In this document: in pieces, positions 23,290 through 35,679 of the stretch
How positions within the stretch are numbered: the first letter of the stretch is position 1
Layout of the letters: each line of letters opens with the position of its first letter
Assembly: GCF_028583425.1 (NCBI RefSeq)
Contig: NC_072807.1
Span: 36,337,001-36,401,000 of the forward strand
Source: Eublepharis macularius
Lineage: Eukaryota; Chordata; Lepidosauria; Squamata; Eublepharidae
Direction: 5' to 3'
DNA: 64,000 nt
Position numbers and translations under genes: made by a program
The notes under the pieces: generated by a model
Databases searched by the model: none
What the model saw: only the letters and a program-made list of their open reading frames with translations
What the model was told of the DNA's origin: nothing

Positions 23290-24780
23290 TGTCCGGTGTT
23301 TGTATGAACGAATCTTGATGGAAGATCAGACATAAAAGCCCCCAACTTCCTTGGAAGTGCTGACGCAGTGTTCCTTTGTCCCTGGGCCACCATTTCAACC
23401 CATTCTTCAGGATCACGGAGGCTATTGTTCTGTTTTGGGTCTCTTTCTACACACCCCTCCAGAGGTCAACCTTTCCCTCTTCCAAAGTATGTTTCTTTTG
23501 AAATGGCCACTGTTGGAGACAGGACAGGGCTTTAGATTTGGGCCGTTGGTTTGATCCTGGCTGCTGGTCCACTTCCTCTCTGAAATGCCATGCCAAGCAG
23601 TTTTATTTTCTGGACTGATCTCCCTCCAGCAGTTCTGTTCTTCACCTGAACCGCCCCCCCAAAGCAGGCCTTTCCCCCACAGATGGATCTCATCTATCTT
23701 CCCCAAAGTGTCCAGAAAGACAAAGGGAAAGGGACCCCATGTACAGATGGCAGAGCTGGGCCCACTCCATCATCCATCCAAATCGGTGGCCTGTAATGAG
23801 ACCAAAAGTATCCCCCTGTGTTTATTGACTGACCGCCAGAAAGCTGCAAAAGATTGTGGGGGGAGGAAAGAATACGTTGGAGCAATGAAGGTGCTTATCG
23901 GAGGGGTCTGGAGGAGAATTTAATAAATGATCTGTGACACAAATAAATTATACATCTGGAAGGCGAAATGGCTGTCGTAAATTTAGCTGCCAAATTAAAT
24001 TGACAGCGGGTCTCCCGACCGGACAATGGCTGCAACCTAAGCCGATGGGTGTGGAAGAAAGAGCATTTCTGCAGACTTGGCTTGAACTGTCTATTAGGTT
24101 CTCATTAAAATGGTACTGGATCATTAGGCTCCGTATTTGGCAGCAGCAGGATCAGCCCCTTGTGTCAAAAAGCTGGAGAGAGTTCCCCCTTTCCGCCCTC
24201 TAAGCCTCTGAATATCTCTGCACGTCATTTAAAAAAAATTATAGCATAGTAAGTACCCTATATTTTACGGGCGAGGAATTCTGCTTGCCTAGAATGGTAA
24301 AAAGCACTCATCCATTTCAAATGGCTCAGTCCGCTGATGGCAAAGGTAAATCTTTTTTTTCCTCCTTTTGCTTTGACAGCCCCAAATATTGGCACCCCGT
24401 CTCCTCCGCCAATGAAGAAGTGCCCGGCCCAATATTCTCCTAACAAACCCCTTCTCAAAAGAGCCACCTGCTCCAAACCATCGAGGGAATAGAAACGACA
24501 CTGGAGATAGTTAAACACAATTTACTATCGTTAATGCTTGTATTGAGATTTGCCAAAATTGACCAGAAGATTGGTGGATGGATAGAGCATGGGGGTGGGG
24601 GACTAAAACCCACCATGGTTTCCTGTTTTCCAAAATCCAGGTCTGGTTTTACTGGTGATCTACATATCCAATGATCTGCATGCGTTCATGATTAGTTGCG
24701 GAAAAGAACCATATTTTGTCTTTGCAGTATTGAGTAAAGAAGTATTTCCTTTTGTCCATCCTCAACCTATTTCACATACT
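23290..24780. other. Intergenic, nothing recognised
   Basis: No exon-like frame with family resemblance, RNA gene or clear repeat was recognised in this 1.5 kb. Confidence 0.35.
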
Positions 24781-24782
24781 TC

Positions 24783-25290
24783 ATTGTGTGTGTTATGTAC
24801 TGGCAAGTCGCCTCCAACCTAGGCTGAATCCACATTACCTCCGCGCGTCCCAGTGTTGCACTAAATGTTCGCTAAACACCCAGAAGTATAGCGTCTTTCA
24901 AGCGCAATTTCTGAATCGCGCTAGAAAGACGCTATACTTCCCAGTGTTTAGCGAACATTTAGTGCAACACCGGGACGCGCAGAGGTAATGTGGATTCAGC
25001 CCTATGGCGACCCTATGCATGAAAGACCTCCAAAACATCTTATCATTAACAGACTTGCTCATATCCTGCAAATTGGAGGACATGGCTTCTTTTATTGACT
25101 CAAGTCATCTCGTTTTGGGTCTTCCTCTTTTCCTACTGCCTTCCACTTTTCCTAGCATTATTGACTTTTCCAGAGAATCTTGTCTTTTCATGTGACCAAA
25201 GTATGATAGCCTTAATTTTGTCATTCTAGCTTCTAGGGATAATTCAGGGATCTAGAACCCAATTTTTTTGTCTGAATTATGGGAGAGGGA
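24783..25290 (-). repeat. RTE/Bov-B-like LINE 3' fragment, split by a MITE
   Basis: Matches the same LINE as 32150-32765 ('gaaagacctccaaaa', 'gtcttcctcttttcc', 'accaaagtatgatagcc' in reverse). A 180-bp foldback MITE sits inside it. Degraded. Confidence 0.6.
24822..25001. mobile_element. Foldback MITE with 84-bp arms
   Basis: Begins GGCTGAATCCACATTACCTC and ends with its inverse. The arms match almost perfectly over about 84 bp, round a tiny centre. Flanked by CTA on both sides (24819-24821, 25002-25004), and removing it restores a continuous LINE sequence. A 3-bp duplication fits a Harbinger-like mechanism. The near identity of the arms suggests a young insertion. Confidence 0.8.
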
Positions 25291-26376
25291 GAAAACACTC
25301 CTTCTATTTACTTTCTCCACCCCTATAGGTCTTCAGGACGGACTTAAAGAGTTTTCTGGAAGGCCATTAAACTGGATTCAAAGAGGGACCGCACTTGTTC
25401 TTCGACTTCTGGACTTGGTTTAGATGGCTTTACGTGAGCTGTAGGCAAATCTTACAATGAAATGTTTTTTCTACTTGTGAGCCCACGTTGAAGACCTTCG
25501 GCCGGAAATGTTCTAAATAAATCAATACGTACGCACCATACGATATTATAGGAACCCTTAGTGTGTTTTGACCTACTAACTGTCCATCAATAAGGTTAGT
25601 ACAATCTGTGTGCAATTCGAGTGATGATGACACAAAACGAGACCCTTCTGTAAAAAGCGGATTTGGTGCCGAAAGCCCTTCTTGTCAGAATATTCAAAAT
25701 GAGATTTGTCAGTGAAAGGTTAGCTGCTCTCCCCTTTCTAATTAGAAACTGCATCACCCAATTATCTCAATTATTGGACATTAGAAAAGATCAGAAGGAT
25801 CTCCAGTGGGAGGAAGGAATGCCCACATTAAAAGGGGGGGAAAGCTCTTAAAGATACGCTAAATGGCTGAAAGCATATTTGAGTTCGATCTATGTAAAAA
25901 AACCAAACTCTGTGCTTAAAACGGAATTTGGTTTCAGCTCTGATGGCTTGTTCCTCCTCCATGACCCCTGAGTGATTTCCAAAAATCCGAACGGTTGTGA
26001 CAATCCACCTTGCTATTTAGCTTGATGTTTTAATTTTGTTTTTTGCAGTGATTGTGAAACTGGCTTTTCTTAAGTCCGACCTTTTCATCCATGGTAACGT
26101 GATGTTCCAAGATAAGAAGGCAATTCAAAACAGCTGCACATAATAGACAGGAATGAAAAATATCGGGGGTTTTTTTTCTTTGCTTCCTTTTTGTTAGATA
26201 ATCTCTTTCTTTCTTTCTCCCAAGGAAGTGTAATTTTGTGTGTGCGTGCGCGTGCGAAGACAGGACTCGCTATTTTTCAGCTCCAAACCACAATTCCAGA
26301 ATTCCTTGGGGGAAGGCCATGACAGATAAAGCCATGAGAAACCAATGCAGATAATTTACTGTGGAACTAAAAGGTA
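25291..26376. other. Intergenic, nothing recognised
   Basis: No exon, RNA gene or clear repeat was recognised. A short TTTCTTTC tract and a GTGTGCGTGCGCG tract lie near 26200-26260. Confidence 0.35.
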
Positions 26377-26541
26377 CAGGGCTTTTTTTTCAGCGGGAAC
26401 GCGGTGGAACGGAGTTCCGGCACCTCTTGAAAATGGTCACATGGCCGGTGGCCCCGCCCCCTGTTCTCCAGACAGAGGGGAGATTGCGGCGCAGAGGGCA
26501 ATCTAAACTCCCCTCTATCTGGAGATCAGGGGGCAGGGCCA
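26377..26541. mobile_element. hAT-type MITE, right end missing
   Basis: Left end CAGGGCTTTTTTTTCAGCGG and body match 4713-5014 and 29959-30219. It stops after the inner palindrome, with no right terminal repeat. Confidence 0.75.
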
Positions 26542-26654
26542 TTTATGCCCACGTCCGCTACAGTGGAGCATTATCCAGAGGTCTCTCCCAGGGGTTTAGT
26601 TTCTATAAACATGGCTAGGGGCTCAAGAATGGCTAGCCTTTCACCCCCAAGCAG

Positions 26655-26747
26655 ATGAGAGCCAGTGGGATGCAATGGTTCGAGTGTTGAATTAGGGTTG
26701 AGGGAGATGCAGGTTTGAATCCCCGCTCTGTCATGGAAGTTCTCTGA
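26655..26747 (+). repeat. S3 SINE 5' part
   Basis: A-box-like CAATGGTTCGAGTG and B box GGTTTGAATCCCC. Cut off by the foldback MITE that follows. Confidence 0.6.
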
Positions 26748-26950
26748 GAGCCAAGCTACAAGTGACGCCTGACACAGGTTGGACACTTGTCAGCTTCCCT
26801 CAAGTTTTGATGGGAAATGTAGGCTGTCCTGGTTTTACAACTTGGCTCTCCATTACAGCTGCAAGACCAGGATGCCTACATTTCCCATCAAAACTTGAGG
26901 GAAGCTGACGAGTGTCCAACCTGTGTCAGGCGTCACTTGTAGCTTGGCTC
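26748..26950. mobile_element. Foldback MITE (GAGCCAAGCTACAAG family), intact
   Basis: 203-bp near-perfect palindrome with ends GAGCCAAGCTACAAGTGACG, flanked by TGA (26745-26747, 26951-26953). A TNA-type 3-bp duplication and foldback form suggest Harbinger-like. Closely related to 13068-13416. Confidence 0.78.
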
Positions 26951-26954
26951 TGAG

Positions 26955-28097
26955 TTACCAGGTTTCCCCTGTTTGATGTGGTGATGGGACCAAAACCAGA
27001 GATAGTGTCGTGCAACATAGTAACATCACTTCGGAATGAAGACCCGGAAGTGATATCACTGTGTTGGGTGACGTTCTAGGACTCCACCCTATCTCTATGT
27101 TACTTGCCATAGAGATTAAGAGAGTTACTAGAGCGTCACACAGCACAGAAGTGACGTTGCTACATTAAGGAACATTCTCCCTCCACACAAACCTCAGGCT
27201 GGTTTCCAGGTATGGGCTAGTTACATTTTCTTAGCCTAACTGACCTCACCAGGTTGACACGGGGATATAGCCAGGAGGGCAGAACCACGGATGCTGCAGT
27301 GAGGGGAGAGATAAAAACGTGATACATCATTTTGATGAAGCCTTCCTGAAGCCCTTCTGGACTGTTAAGAGGCGGACAGGAAGGGTAAACAAGGAAGAGT
27401 GGGAATCTCATGAAATTACCTTGGAGCACTTCAGCAAGGCAAGGAAATAGAAAAGTGGTACAGCCACCCACCCCAAATAACAAGAGGTCCTTCAGGCCCA
27501 ACCTTACAAGGGCCTCAATGGGGGCATTTCCTTCCTTCCTGCATGAATGGCTCTTGTTAAGAGAGTCTCCCCCAGGTCCGTCCACTTCATGTGGGCTGCT
27601 GCGGCAGCTCGAAACTCTTTCGAGAGCACTTAATGAACGGCTTATTAATGTTCGTTTTTGGAGACAGCCGGGCCATTATTGTGAATGATCACAATGCATG
27701 ACAGCCAACTAAGCAGCTGGCACGAGTGTGCACGCGCATAAAAAAGAAGGAACACAGGGAGAGAAGCCAGCTTATGGGGCCACAAAGCCCGCAATGTCCA
27801 TTTTGCTCATCTCGGTGCCAAATCAGGAGAGCCAGACCCCAAGAAGGGGGAGATGAAGTGCTGATTTTCTATTAAGTCCTCCAGGGTTTCAAATGGTAGG
27901 TGAGAGAAAGTCAGATCGCAAGGGATCGGGTGGACGTGCCATGCCTTCCAATGCAATGATTAATTTCAAGAGACTTCCTTCCCCAGAAAAGCACGTTTGG
28001 ACTTATAGCCGTCTCGTGTCTATACCAAGAGCTTCAGAATCCATCAATCCACATTGGCCTGCCATTCATCAAAAAAGAAAGAAAAGAAAGCTAGTGT
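26955..28097. other. Intergenic, nothing recognised
   Basis: Moderately GC-rich DNA without a recognisable exon. The longest frame (27217-27585, minus) shows no family features. Confidence 0.3.
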
Positions 28098-28286
28098 AGA
28101 GTTGCCAGCCTCCAGGTGGTGGTTGGAGATCTCCTGGAATTACGACTGATCTGCAGTTTCTGGAGGAAACTGTTGCTTTGGAGGGTGGACTCTATGGCAT
28201 TGTTCTCTTCTCTTTGCAAAACCCTTCCTTCACCAGGCGCCATCTCCAAATCTTCAGAAATTTTCCATCCTGGAGTTGACAACCCT
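28098..28286. repeat. GTTGCCAG-type interspersed repeat
   Basis: Starts AGAGTTGCCAGCCTCCAGGT and ends TGGAGTTGACAACCCT, giving inverted AGGGTTG-like ends. Degenerate interior. Confidence 0.55.
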
Positions 28287-28322
28287 ATAATGTGTTGTGT
28301 AACACTGTGGTTTTTTATTGTA

Positions 28323-28580
28323 AGCAGCCTCAGTTTGGTGTAGTGGTTAAGAGCGCGGGACTCTAATCTGGAGAGCCGAGTTTGATTCCCCACTCCTCCG
28401 CTTGAAGCCAGCTGAGTGACCTCGGGCTAGTCACAGCTCTCTCAGCCCCACCCACCTCACAGGGTGTTTTGTTGTGGGGATAATAATAACATACTTTGTA
28501 AACCGCTCTGAGTGGGCATTAAGTTGTCCTGAAGGGTGGTATATAAATCGAATGTTATTATTAATGTTATTATTATTCAT
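28323..28580 (+). repeat. MIR-like SINE, family S1
   Basis: A box GTGTAGTGGTTAAGAG, B box AGTTTGATTCCCC, MIR-like body and a tail TATATAAATCGAATG followed by ATT repeats. Nearly complete. Confidence 0.82.
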
Positions 28581-29057
28581 TGAGCGGGGTTCCAAAGAGG
28601 TGGTCTAGAAATATTCTAGAAATAAAACTGAATCAAGCACACCCCGGTGATCTGTCGGATGCTTTGTTGAAAAGCCAGGCACTGAAAGCTTCATGAGAGA
28701 CAGAATTTTCCATATGGCTTAATTCCTTCAAAGGAACAGCCCGCTCTAGTCACATTCTGTCATGCCAACGATGGGCTCTGGAACTGCCGCTTCAGGTAAA
28801 GATCCACATTCTAATGTGACTTAAAGAGGCAGCAGGAAAGCTCTGCCTGCCATTCCGTAAAACGAGTTCCATTCTGACATTTTTAACATGGAATGAAAAA
28901 GGTACGTTTTCAATGCAGAGGTGCCTTTTCTCACTAGCATGTGAAACTAGAAGGAAAGGGCGTTAACTGTGGAGCAGCTGAGCCGACACATTCAGCAGCG
29001 ATACGCTGCACTGTGTGTGAATTACGGGGGAATAGTGCTTGTTTGAAGGTACGCTGT

Positions 29058-29205
29058 TAACCCAGGGAACTCACTGCCACAGGATGTAGTGTTAGCCGCT
29101 AGACGGCATTCAAGGAGGATTGAACGTATTTATGAAGGCTGGCTCTACCCGTGGCTGTCAGCCAGGACGGCTAAATAGATTCTCCGTGTTTAGAGGCAAC
29201 ATACT
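29058..29205 (+). repeat. CR1/L2-like fragment
   Basis: 'gggaactcactgccacagga' and 'ggcattcaaggaggattga' match the family at 8234-8530. Confidence 0.45.
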
Positions 29206-29479
29206 AGTTACAACAACGGAAGATTTATTTATAAAGATATTTGTAGACCACCAGATAATCCTTTGGAGGTGTTCACAGTCAAATAAAAAAAACACCATTT
29301 AAACCAGTGTAAAATCGTGGGCCCTCCATATGAATCAATCCGACTCGAATGTTGCTCCTTCCCTCCATTTACTATAAACAGGGATGGATTTTAAGGTTGA
29401 GGACCTGCCATCTTGGGGATTGCAGACTGTATATTTTATGAGTATCATGATAGTTGATTTTATTGTGATTTTAAATTGT

Positions 29480-29555
29480 ATTTATTTTTTATGTAACCTG
29501 CCCTGAGGCTGTTCGCCGGAAGGGCGGGATAAAAATTGAATAAAATAAGCAAAAT
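29480..29555 (+). repeat. LINE 3'-end fragment
   Basis: 'aacctgccctgaggctgttc' then GGAAGGGCGGGATAAAAATT and an AATAAA-rich tail. Confidence 0.45.
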
Positions 29556-29958
29556 TCCAGTCACACTGAAAATAAACCGCATGGGTAACACAGCCGAACG
29601 AACCCAACAGTGGACAAAAACCATCCAGGCTACTAAAAGTTATTTTTTTTCCTTTGGGAGAAAAGCACGCAGGCTCCATCCAAACATGCTAGAGGGTACC
29701 TGGAGTTCACTGGTTCTTTCTCAGCTTTTCACGCTAAAAACAACTCAGTGCATTTTTGAGCTCTTGGCTTTTTAGAATTCCCGGGTGGTCCTAACCCCCC
29801 CCCCCCAATCTGCACACTTTCTTTTTCTTTTCTTTTCTTTTTGCAACGCATCAGCGCTTTCTCCGAGAACCCGTTGCAAAACTGGGTCAAAGGCATATGC
29901 CGCTCTTCCTAATCTGCTGCAGTGGAGGGGTTCGTCTCCCTTGGAGGACACTTGGAAG

Positions 29959-30219
29959 CAGGGATTTTTTTCTGGGAAAAGAGGTGGTGGAACTCAGTGG
30001 GTTGCCCTCGGAGAAAATGGTCACCTGGCTGGTGGCCCCGCCCCCTGATCTCCAGACAGAGGGGAGTTGAGATTGCCCTCCGCGCCGCTCCAGCGGTGCG
30101 GAGGGCAATCTCAACTCCCCTCTGTCTGGAGATCAGGGGGCGGGGCCACCAGCCATGTGTTCATTTTCAAGAGCTTCCGGAACTCCATTCCACCGCGTTC
30201 CAGCTGAAAAAAAGCCCTG
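29959..30219. mobile_element. hAT-type MITE, intact ends
   Basis: 261 bp with ends CAGGGATTTTTTT and AAAAAAAGCCCTG and a perfect 8-bp duplication, CTTGGAAG (29951-29958, 30220-30227). The centre is a long GC-rich palindrome round CCGCTCCAGCGG. Same family as 4713-5014. Confidence 0.92.
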
Positions 30220-30355
30220 CTTGGAAGATTCCATGACAAGATGCCCACATCAACAGATATGTCTCATAAACTGGCTTTCCGCAAATGATGCAAAACCGAA
30301 TTATTCAAAAAGGCTTTTTACTCAGATAGGAGGGCTGTATCGTAGGGAGTCTTGA

Positions 30356-30642
30356 AGCCCCATGGCGCAGAGTGGTAAGCTACAGTACTGCAGCCCAAGC
30401 TCTGCTCACGACCTGAGTTCGATCCCAGCGGAAGCCAGGTTCAGGTAGCCGGCTCAAGGTTGACTCAGCCTTCCATCCTTCCGAGGTCGGTAAAATGAGT
30501 ACCTAGTTTCCTGGGGGTAAAGTGTAGATGACTGGGGAAGGCAATGGCAAACCACCCCGTAAAAAGTCTGCCAAGAAAACGTCGTGGTGTGACGTCCCCC
30601 CATGGGTCAGTAATGACTCGGTGCTCGCACCTTTACTTTTTT
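30356..30642 (+). repeat. Sauria-type SINE
   Basis: tRNA-like 5' end (CATGGCGCAGAGTGGTAAGC; B box GAGTTCGATCCC), a unique middle, then GGCAATGGCAAACCACCCC and GGGTCAGTAATGACTCGGTG, a Bov-B-like 3' tail. Second copy at 61066-61320. The name is from memory of squamate SINEs. Confidence 0.75.
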
Positions 30643-30664
30643 ATTGTAGGGAGGGGATCTCAGA

Positions 30665-30872
30665 TGATCCGCTAATGAATTAGGAACCATAGTCTTCATC
30701 ACTATGTCGTACTGGATTCCTGCTAATGCTATGTCCTTCTGAACTTGTATCTTTTTTCCCAATGTCATCGTTTATGGAAATGTTCTTGATCTTGACTGTA
30801 CTAATCTCACACTGTGTAATCCGCCTTGAGTCTCAGTGAGAAAGGTGGACTATAAATGACATAAATAAAATA
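30665..30872 (+). repeat. LINE 3'-end (CR1/L2-type)
   Basis: Ends TAATCCGCCTTGAGTCTCAG, GAGAAAGGTGGACTATAAAT and (AAATA)n. The same tail is reused at several sites in this window. Confidence 0.5.
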
Positions 30873-31956
30873 AATTAACTGTGCATGCTAAGTTTTAATG
30901 CCTTGTGGCCTATCTGGCCCCTGAAATACAGGGTGGATATCATGATGGAAGCCCTGCTGAAAGAAAGGACTTGCAAGCTTAAAGTAACGTATTTCATTAT
31001 TTTTCTGCAAGAATGAAAGACTACCAGAGTTGGAAGAGAAAGGAGGCGAATTGCATTGGGGAAAGTTTTTTTGGGTGTGCGCGTGATGTGAGTGTTGAGT
31101 CCCAATCCTATGCACGTTTATTCAGCCTTTTGTTATTAAAAAAAAAGGGTATAGGTTGTTTAAAAGGTAGCTGATACAAATGAGCTTAAAATATACATTC
31201 CCACCTGCTTGCAGTTGCACGCTGTAGGTTGCGATCTGGCTAACCACAAATGTGTGTGCTGAAATTGTACCTATCAAGGGAGACATTGAAGCAATTCCCT
31301 CCAGTCCTAGAGAGTCGGGGCTTCTGCCAATCTTACAACAAGATGTTATTGAAATCACTTGGAAAGCAGCACTAAACGTTCCTTTGGCTTTTCTCTGGGG
31401 TGAGAGTTCCTCCTCCAAAAGGCACACATGCCCCAGGGACGCATCAGTGCATCGGAGCGGAGGAGGACAATTCCCTCCTGCCACGAAGGCTCAGCCATGG
31501 CTTCTCAGATTTTGTCACATACAAGTACTTACTTTGACACATTGATGGTGCATCGCCCAGCTGTTTGGAGAGCTGAGCTCTTTCTTAAATCTTGGAAAAG
31601 CAAGCTTATGCTATAAATGCTCGGTGTGGTATTACACACAAATGTTTCCTTTCATAGAAATAGGTCTGTAGATACATGGAATCCCTTCGCTTTGATTCAA
31701 ATAAGAAACTTGACATGCCCTGAAACATTAGGGTCGATATATTTTGCTGTTATAAGAATTTTTTTTTTTGTTAAAGTTTCGTAAACGTCAAGTAAAACAC
31801 CATCACATCCTGATATATAATGCATTGGATGTTAGCTCCTTGCTACGTTTGGTTGACCTGTTGAAATATTTGTTCTCTTGCAACGAACAAAAATTAAAAT
31901 AAAATTAAAAGGGGAGATATTATGCTGATCTAGACCTAGAATGGGAATCAAACTAT

Positions 31957-32035
31957 GCAATCCTATTGTGCAAACAGTGCAAGCCCATTGATTTCAATGG
32001 CATAGACTAGGGTAACTCTGTTTAGGATTGCACTG
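31957..32035. repeat. Short palindromic MITE (GCAATCCTAAG family)
   Basis: Inverted match between GCAATCCTATTGTGCAAAC and GTTTAGGATTGCACTG, with the usual 'cattgatttcaatg' centre. Confidence 0.55.
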
Positions 32036-32149
32036 AAAATAATACACTGAAAATTATTTTCTGTGGGAGGTAGTGCCCAGTGCAGGAAAGCCGCCATGGG
32101 TTCAAGTCAGTGAGATGACATCTCAATTAAAATGAGAAGTGTGTGTGTG

Positions 32150-32765
32150 TGTGTTATGTACCATCAAGTTGCCTCCATCCTATGGTGACCCAATGAATGA
32201 AAGACCTCCAAAATGTCCTATCATTACCAGACTTGCTCAGATCCTGCAAACTGGAGGACGTGGCTTCTTATGTTCAGTCAAGCCATCTCATTTTAGGTCT
32301 TCCTCTTTTCCCAGCGTTATTGACTTTTCCAGAGCATCTTCTCATAATGTCATTTCAGCTTCTAGGGTGAATTCCGGCTTGATTTGATCTAGGACCCACT
32401 TATTTGTCTTTTTGGCTGTCCATGGTATCCACAAAACTCTCCTCCCGCACCACATTTCAAATGAATCAATTTTCTTCCTGTCAGCTTTCTTCACTGTCCA
32501 GCTTTCACATCCCTACATAATAATGGGGAACACCATAGTTTGGATTATCTTGATCTCAGTTCCCAGAGAGACATCTTTATCTTTAAGGATCTTTTCTAGT
32601 TCCATCACAGCTGCTCTTCCAAGTCTCACTCTTCTTCTGATTTCTTCATTACGGTCTCCCTTTTGGTTGATGATTGAGTCAAGGAATAGAAAATCTTGAA
32701 CAATTTCAATTTCTTCATTGTCAGCTTTAAAATTGTGCAATTCCTCAGTAGCCATTACTACCATA
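32150..32765 (-). repeat. RTE/Bov-B-like LINE, 3' coding remnant
   Basis: The minus strand still encodes an 83-residue stretch (32513-32764) with EIVQDFLFLDSIINQKGD and KDVSLGTEIKIIQTMVFP, typical of the region after the reverse-transcriptase core of RTE-type LINEs. Downstream is the 3' UTR-like part shared with 24783-25290. 5'-truncated. The exact family is uncertain. Confidence 0.7.
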
Positions 32766-33384
32766 TACTAAAATATTATTTAAAATGGAAAGGCTCCCTC
32801 AGTAGTAATAATGACCCTAATTAATACTGCTACTCCTCATAATAAATAATACCATTAACTCCATTTCGAATAACAATAGTGATTTGTCCATTCCCTGACA
32901 CTAAACGCAATATAAATGCATGTCTTATAATTCATTGGGTCGCTTTGAGGATTACCCTCACAACTCTTTTGAACACTGAATGGGAAATGTAATTATTGTT
33001 GCACACTCAGGTTCTCGAGCAGGGAGGGGTCGACACCCTGTGTGCACTGAGAGACCCCTTTCCACCGCTTGATCATCACACAACCTGGCATTGAAGAACC
33101 CCTCTCGTGCCTTAAGCGCCAGCGAATCCTGGCTGAATTTATATTGTGTGGTTCTGAGAGAGCGCTGCAAGGTGATCCGTGTCATAAAAGATGTAAGAAC
33201 TGGCCTTCGATCTCATTCAGCACATCTCAGAGAAGAAGAATGAAGCTTTCTCTTTGAGGGTCTCAGTTTTCCATGGAAAAAGCCGGGGGCTGATAAAAGG
33301 GGAATTAGCAGCGAGTATCTATCTGGGTGAGAAGATCTTTGGCAAGTAACATTTAACTGTTGGAATTATATATATCTGGAGAGC

Positions 33385-33590
33385 TGGCCTGGGACGAGAG
33401 ATGGAGTGTCGGGCTAGGATCCTTGATTACCCAGGTTTGAATCTCCACCTACCATGAAAGATCATTGGGTGACCTTGGGGCTGTCGCATGCTCTCAGCCT
33501 TACCAACCCCACAGGGTGGTTGTTGTGAAAAAAAATGGAGGAAAAAAGAGTGATTTAAGCCACTCCGAGTGCAAACCAGGTTATAAATGC
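33385..33590 (+). repeat. S3 SINE
   Basis: B box AGGTTTGAATCTCC, 'gggtgaccttggggctgtcgc' and a degenerate 3' end. Confidence 0.55.
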
Positions 33591-33599
33591 AAATATATC

Positions 33600-33780
33600 C
33601 ATTTTAACCTGCCTTGCCTTTCAGAGTGTTGTACGCCTCATATATTTTCACAACAACCTTGTGAGCTAGGGTAGGGAGCAATTGCCCCCAAGGACAAGCA
33701 GCCAGGCTTCCTGGAAGAAAGGAGATTTGAACTCGGGTCTCTCGACTTCCAATCTCATTCTCTGTATCACTGCCCAAAAG
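33600..33780 (-). repeat. S3 SINE, reverse
   Basis: Reverse B box and A-box side near 33730-33780; the body has CACAACAACCTTGTGAGCTA. Confidence 0.55.
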
Positions 33781-34255
33781 ACATACATGGACTCACTCGT
33801 GGGTAGGGAGGAGACAGTTCACGCTGTGACAGTTCAAAGTTTTATTTGCAGTCTGAAACAAATGTATTTTTGGAAGTATGCTGCTATGAAAGTGGTTGGT
33901 TCACGGAGCCATTATGTAAGCATTTAGAAGCATTTCTACAGTGGGCGGGAAGGGGGTGGGGGATATCAGACAAGCATCAGAAATCCCATGCAGTCCAGTG
34001 GGAATTTAGAGTTTAGACATGCAAAGACCTATGCATATATTTGGCAATAAACTCCATTGAATTAAATGCAAGTTGCTTCTGAGTAAACATGCATATCTGT
34101 TTGGTGTGGGAGACCTGTTAGTTCCAACGTATAGCTACATTTGCCAGTGGGCATAAACAAGAAAAGGATAAAGAATTTTATTTCCAGATTAAGTGGGGAA
34201 AAGAATCACAAAATTTAATCCAGATTAAATAATCGGTTAGCCCTACTCCTTAGTG

Positions 34256-34378
34256 TCCATCAATACACCCTAACAGGAGAGAAACCATATAAATGGTAAG
34301 AGTGCAGAAGAAACTTACATGAAAAAGTTAACTTGTTTAGTATCAAAGAATTCACACAGGAGAGAAAAGATACAAGGG
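34256..34378 (+). pseudogene. C2H2 zinc-finger gene fragment
   Basis: The stretch translates in pieces to TGEKPYKW and QRIHTGEKRYK, the conserved linker of tandem Kruppel-type zinc fingers, about 80 bp apart as expected for one 28-residue finger. An in-frame stop replaces the first cysteine codon region, one zinc-binding His is lost, and a one-base deletion separates the two halves. No other finger is seen nearby. Probably a relic of a processed or duplicated ZNF gene. Confidence 0.65.
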
Positions 34379-34838
34379 CTGTCAAGGGGATGTATAGGGC
34401 ACGTATCTTTTAAGTGGGGAGAGAGACATTTTATACTGGTTTTAATTTGGAAATATTGAAATCATTTTGTGAGCCGCCTTAAACGACGTAGAAAGGTGGT
34501 ATGTGCTTTAATAAATACATTTTAAAAATAGGAAATACGGAACCAGAAAACAAACAGTTTAGAGGAGTGTTGAGTGCTGAGTTGAGTATTAAATGATTTG
34601 GAGTAAACAGCCAATGGAATCCGAATAAAGTGGAATTAAAGAGGTAGTGGACAGAACTTCAATGCAGACCCTCCTTGGGTTTCAGTTTCCAGGGGAGAAA
34701 GACGAGTTTATACTTTTCACTAAAGAAGTAAAGAAAACGAAGAGTGTAGGAGAGAATCAGAAGACAGGGAACTTCAATCCAGATGCAAAAATGTGGTGTA
34801 AAGCTCGGCCAAGATGTTTAGGCTGCTTTGACATATGT

Positions 34839-34943
34839 TGGATAATGCACTTCTAAAGCACTTTAGCAATTGTTCACAACTGGACTTTCCTGTGTGAAAA
34901 AGAAAAAACCCAGTTGCAAACAATTGCTAAAGTGTATTATCCA
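34839..34943. mobile_element. Short foldback element
   Basis: TGGATAATGCACTT at the left and AAGTGTATTATCCA at the right, with inner arms CACTTTAGCAATTG / CAATTGCTAAAGTG. 105 bp. The left arm carries a short internal duplication. No clear target duplication. Confidence 0.55.
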
Positions 34944-35129
34944 GTATAGAGAGACAGGGACCATAGATTTTACTGCTATGTACTACTGTGTTCTGTTGCT
35001 TTGCATATGTTGCTCCTGGGACTAGTTCTGTGTTGTTTAATGTATCAGTCTTAAAGTTTATGCTCTGTTTCAGCTTTCTTCAACCCTGTATTGTATTTCT
35101 GCTGGTTTTAAATCTTTGCAGATTTGCTC

Positions 35130-35325
35130 ATATATACCCTATTACAATGTTCTTGAAACTGACTTTACTGACTCCCACTGGAGTCTCGGGGAGAAAGGCG
35201 GACTGTAAAATAACTCAAATAAATAATTTCAGGTGGGTAGACGTGTTGGTCGGTAGTGGGAGAGCAAGATTTGGTCCAACAGTGTTGGTCTTTAAGGTAC
35301 TACTGGACCCGAATCTTAAATACAT
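35130..35325 (+). repeat. LINE 3' tail followed by family-d fragment
   Basis: 35130-35229 ends GGGGAGAAAGGCGGACTGTA plus AAATA. 35230-35325 is a rearranged family-d piece ('aggtgggtag...gttggtc' and 'ctttaaggtactactggacc' in substance). Confidence 0.45.
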
Positions 35326-35679
35326 AAATGGTGTGAAAGCAGCCTTACTTTGCATAAAGTCACCCAGGGTAAAGGAGATTATAATTTGTATTAAATTAAT
35401 CTGGAGTGAAAAAAAATCATAGGCCAGAAAGGATTTAAGGAATAAGGAAATGAAAAAAAAAGAATCAATCTGGATTAAGCACTAAAAGCAGAGGATAGGG
35501 ATAGGAAAGGAAAGGTAATCCGGATTAAAGAGCCTAGAAAGGGGGGAAAGGAACCGCTCCTGATCTTATGGAGGGAAAGGGGGATGAGTAAAAGATGTCC
35601 TTGCATTGCACAGGCACGCGTGCAAAATCCTCTTTCTTCTGCAAAGTCTCTTTTTTCCCAGCTGCCTCTAAAGGCGCTT

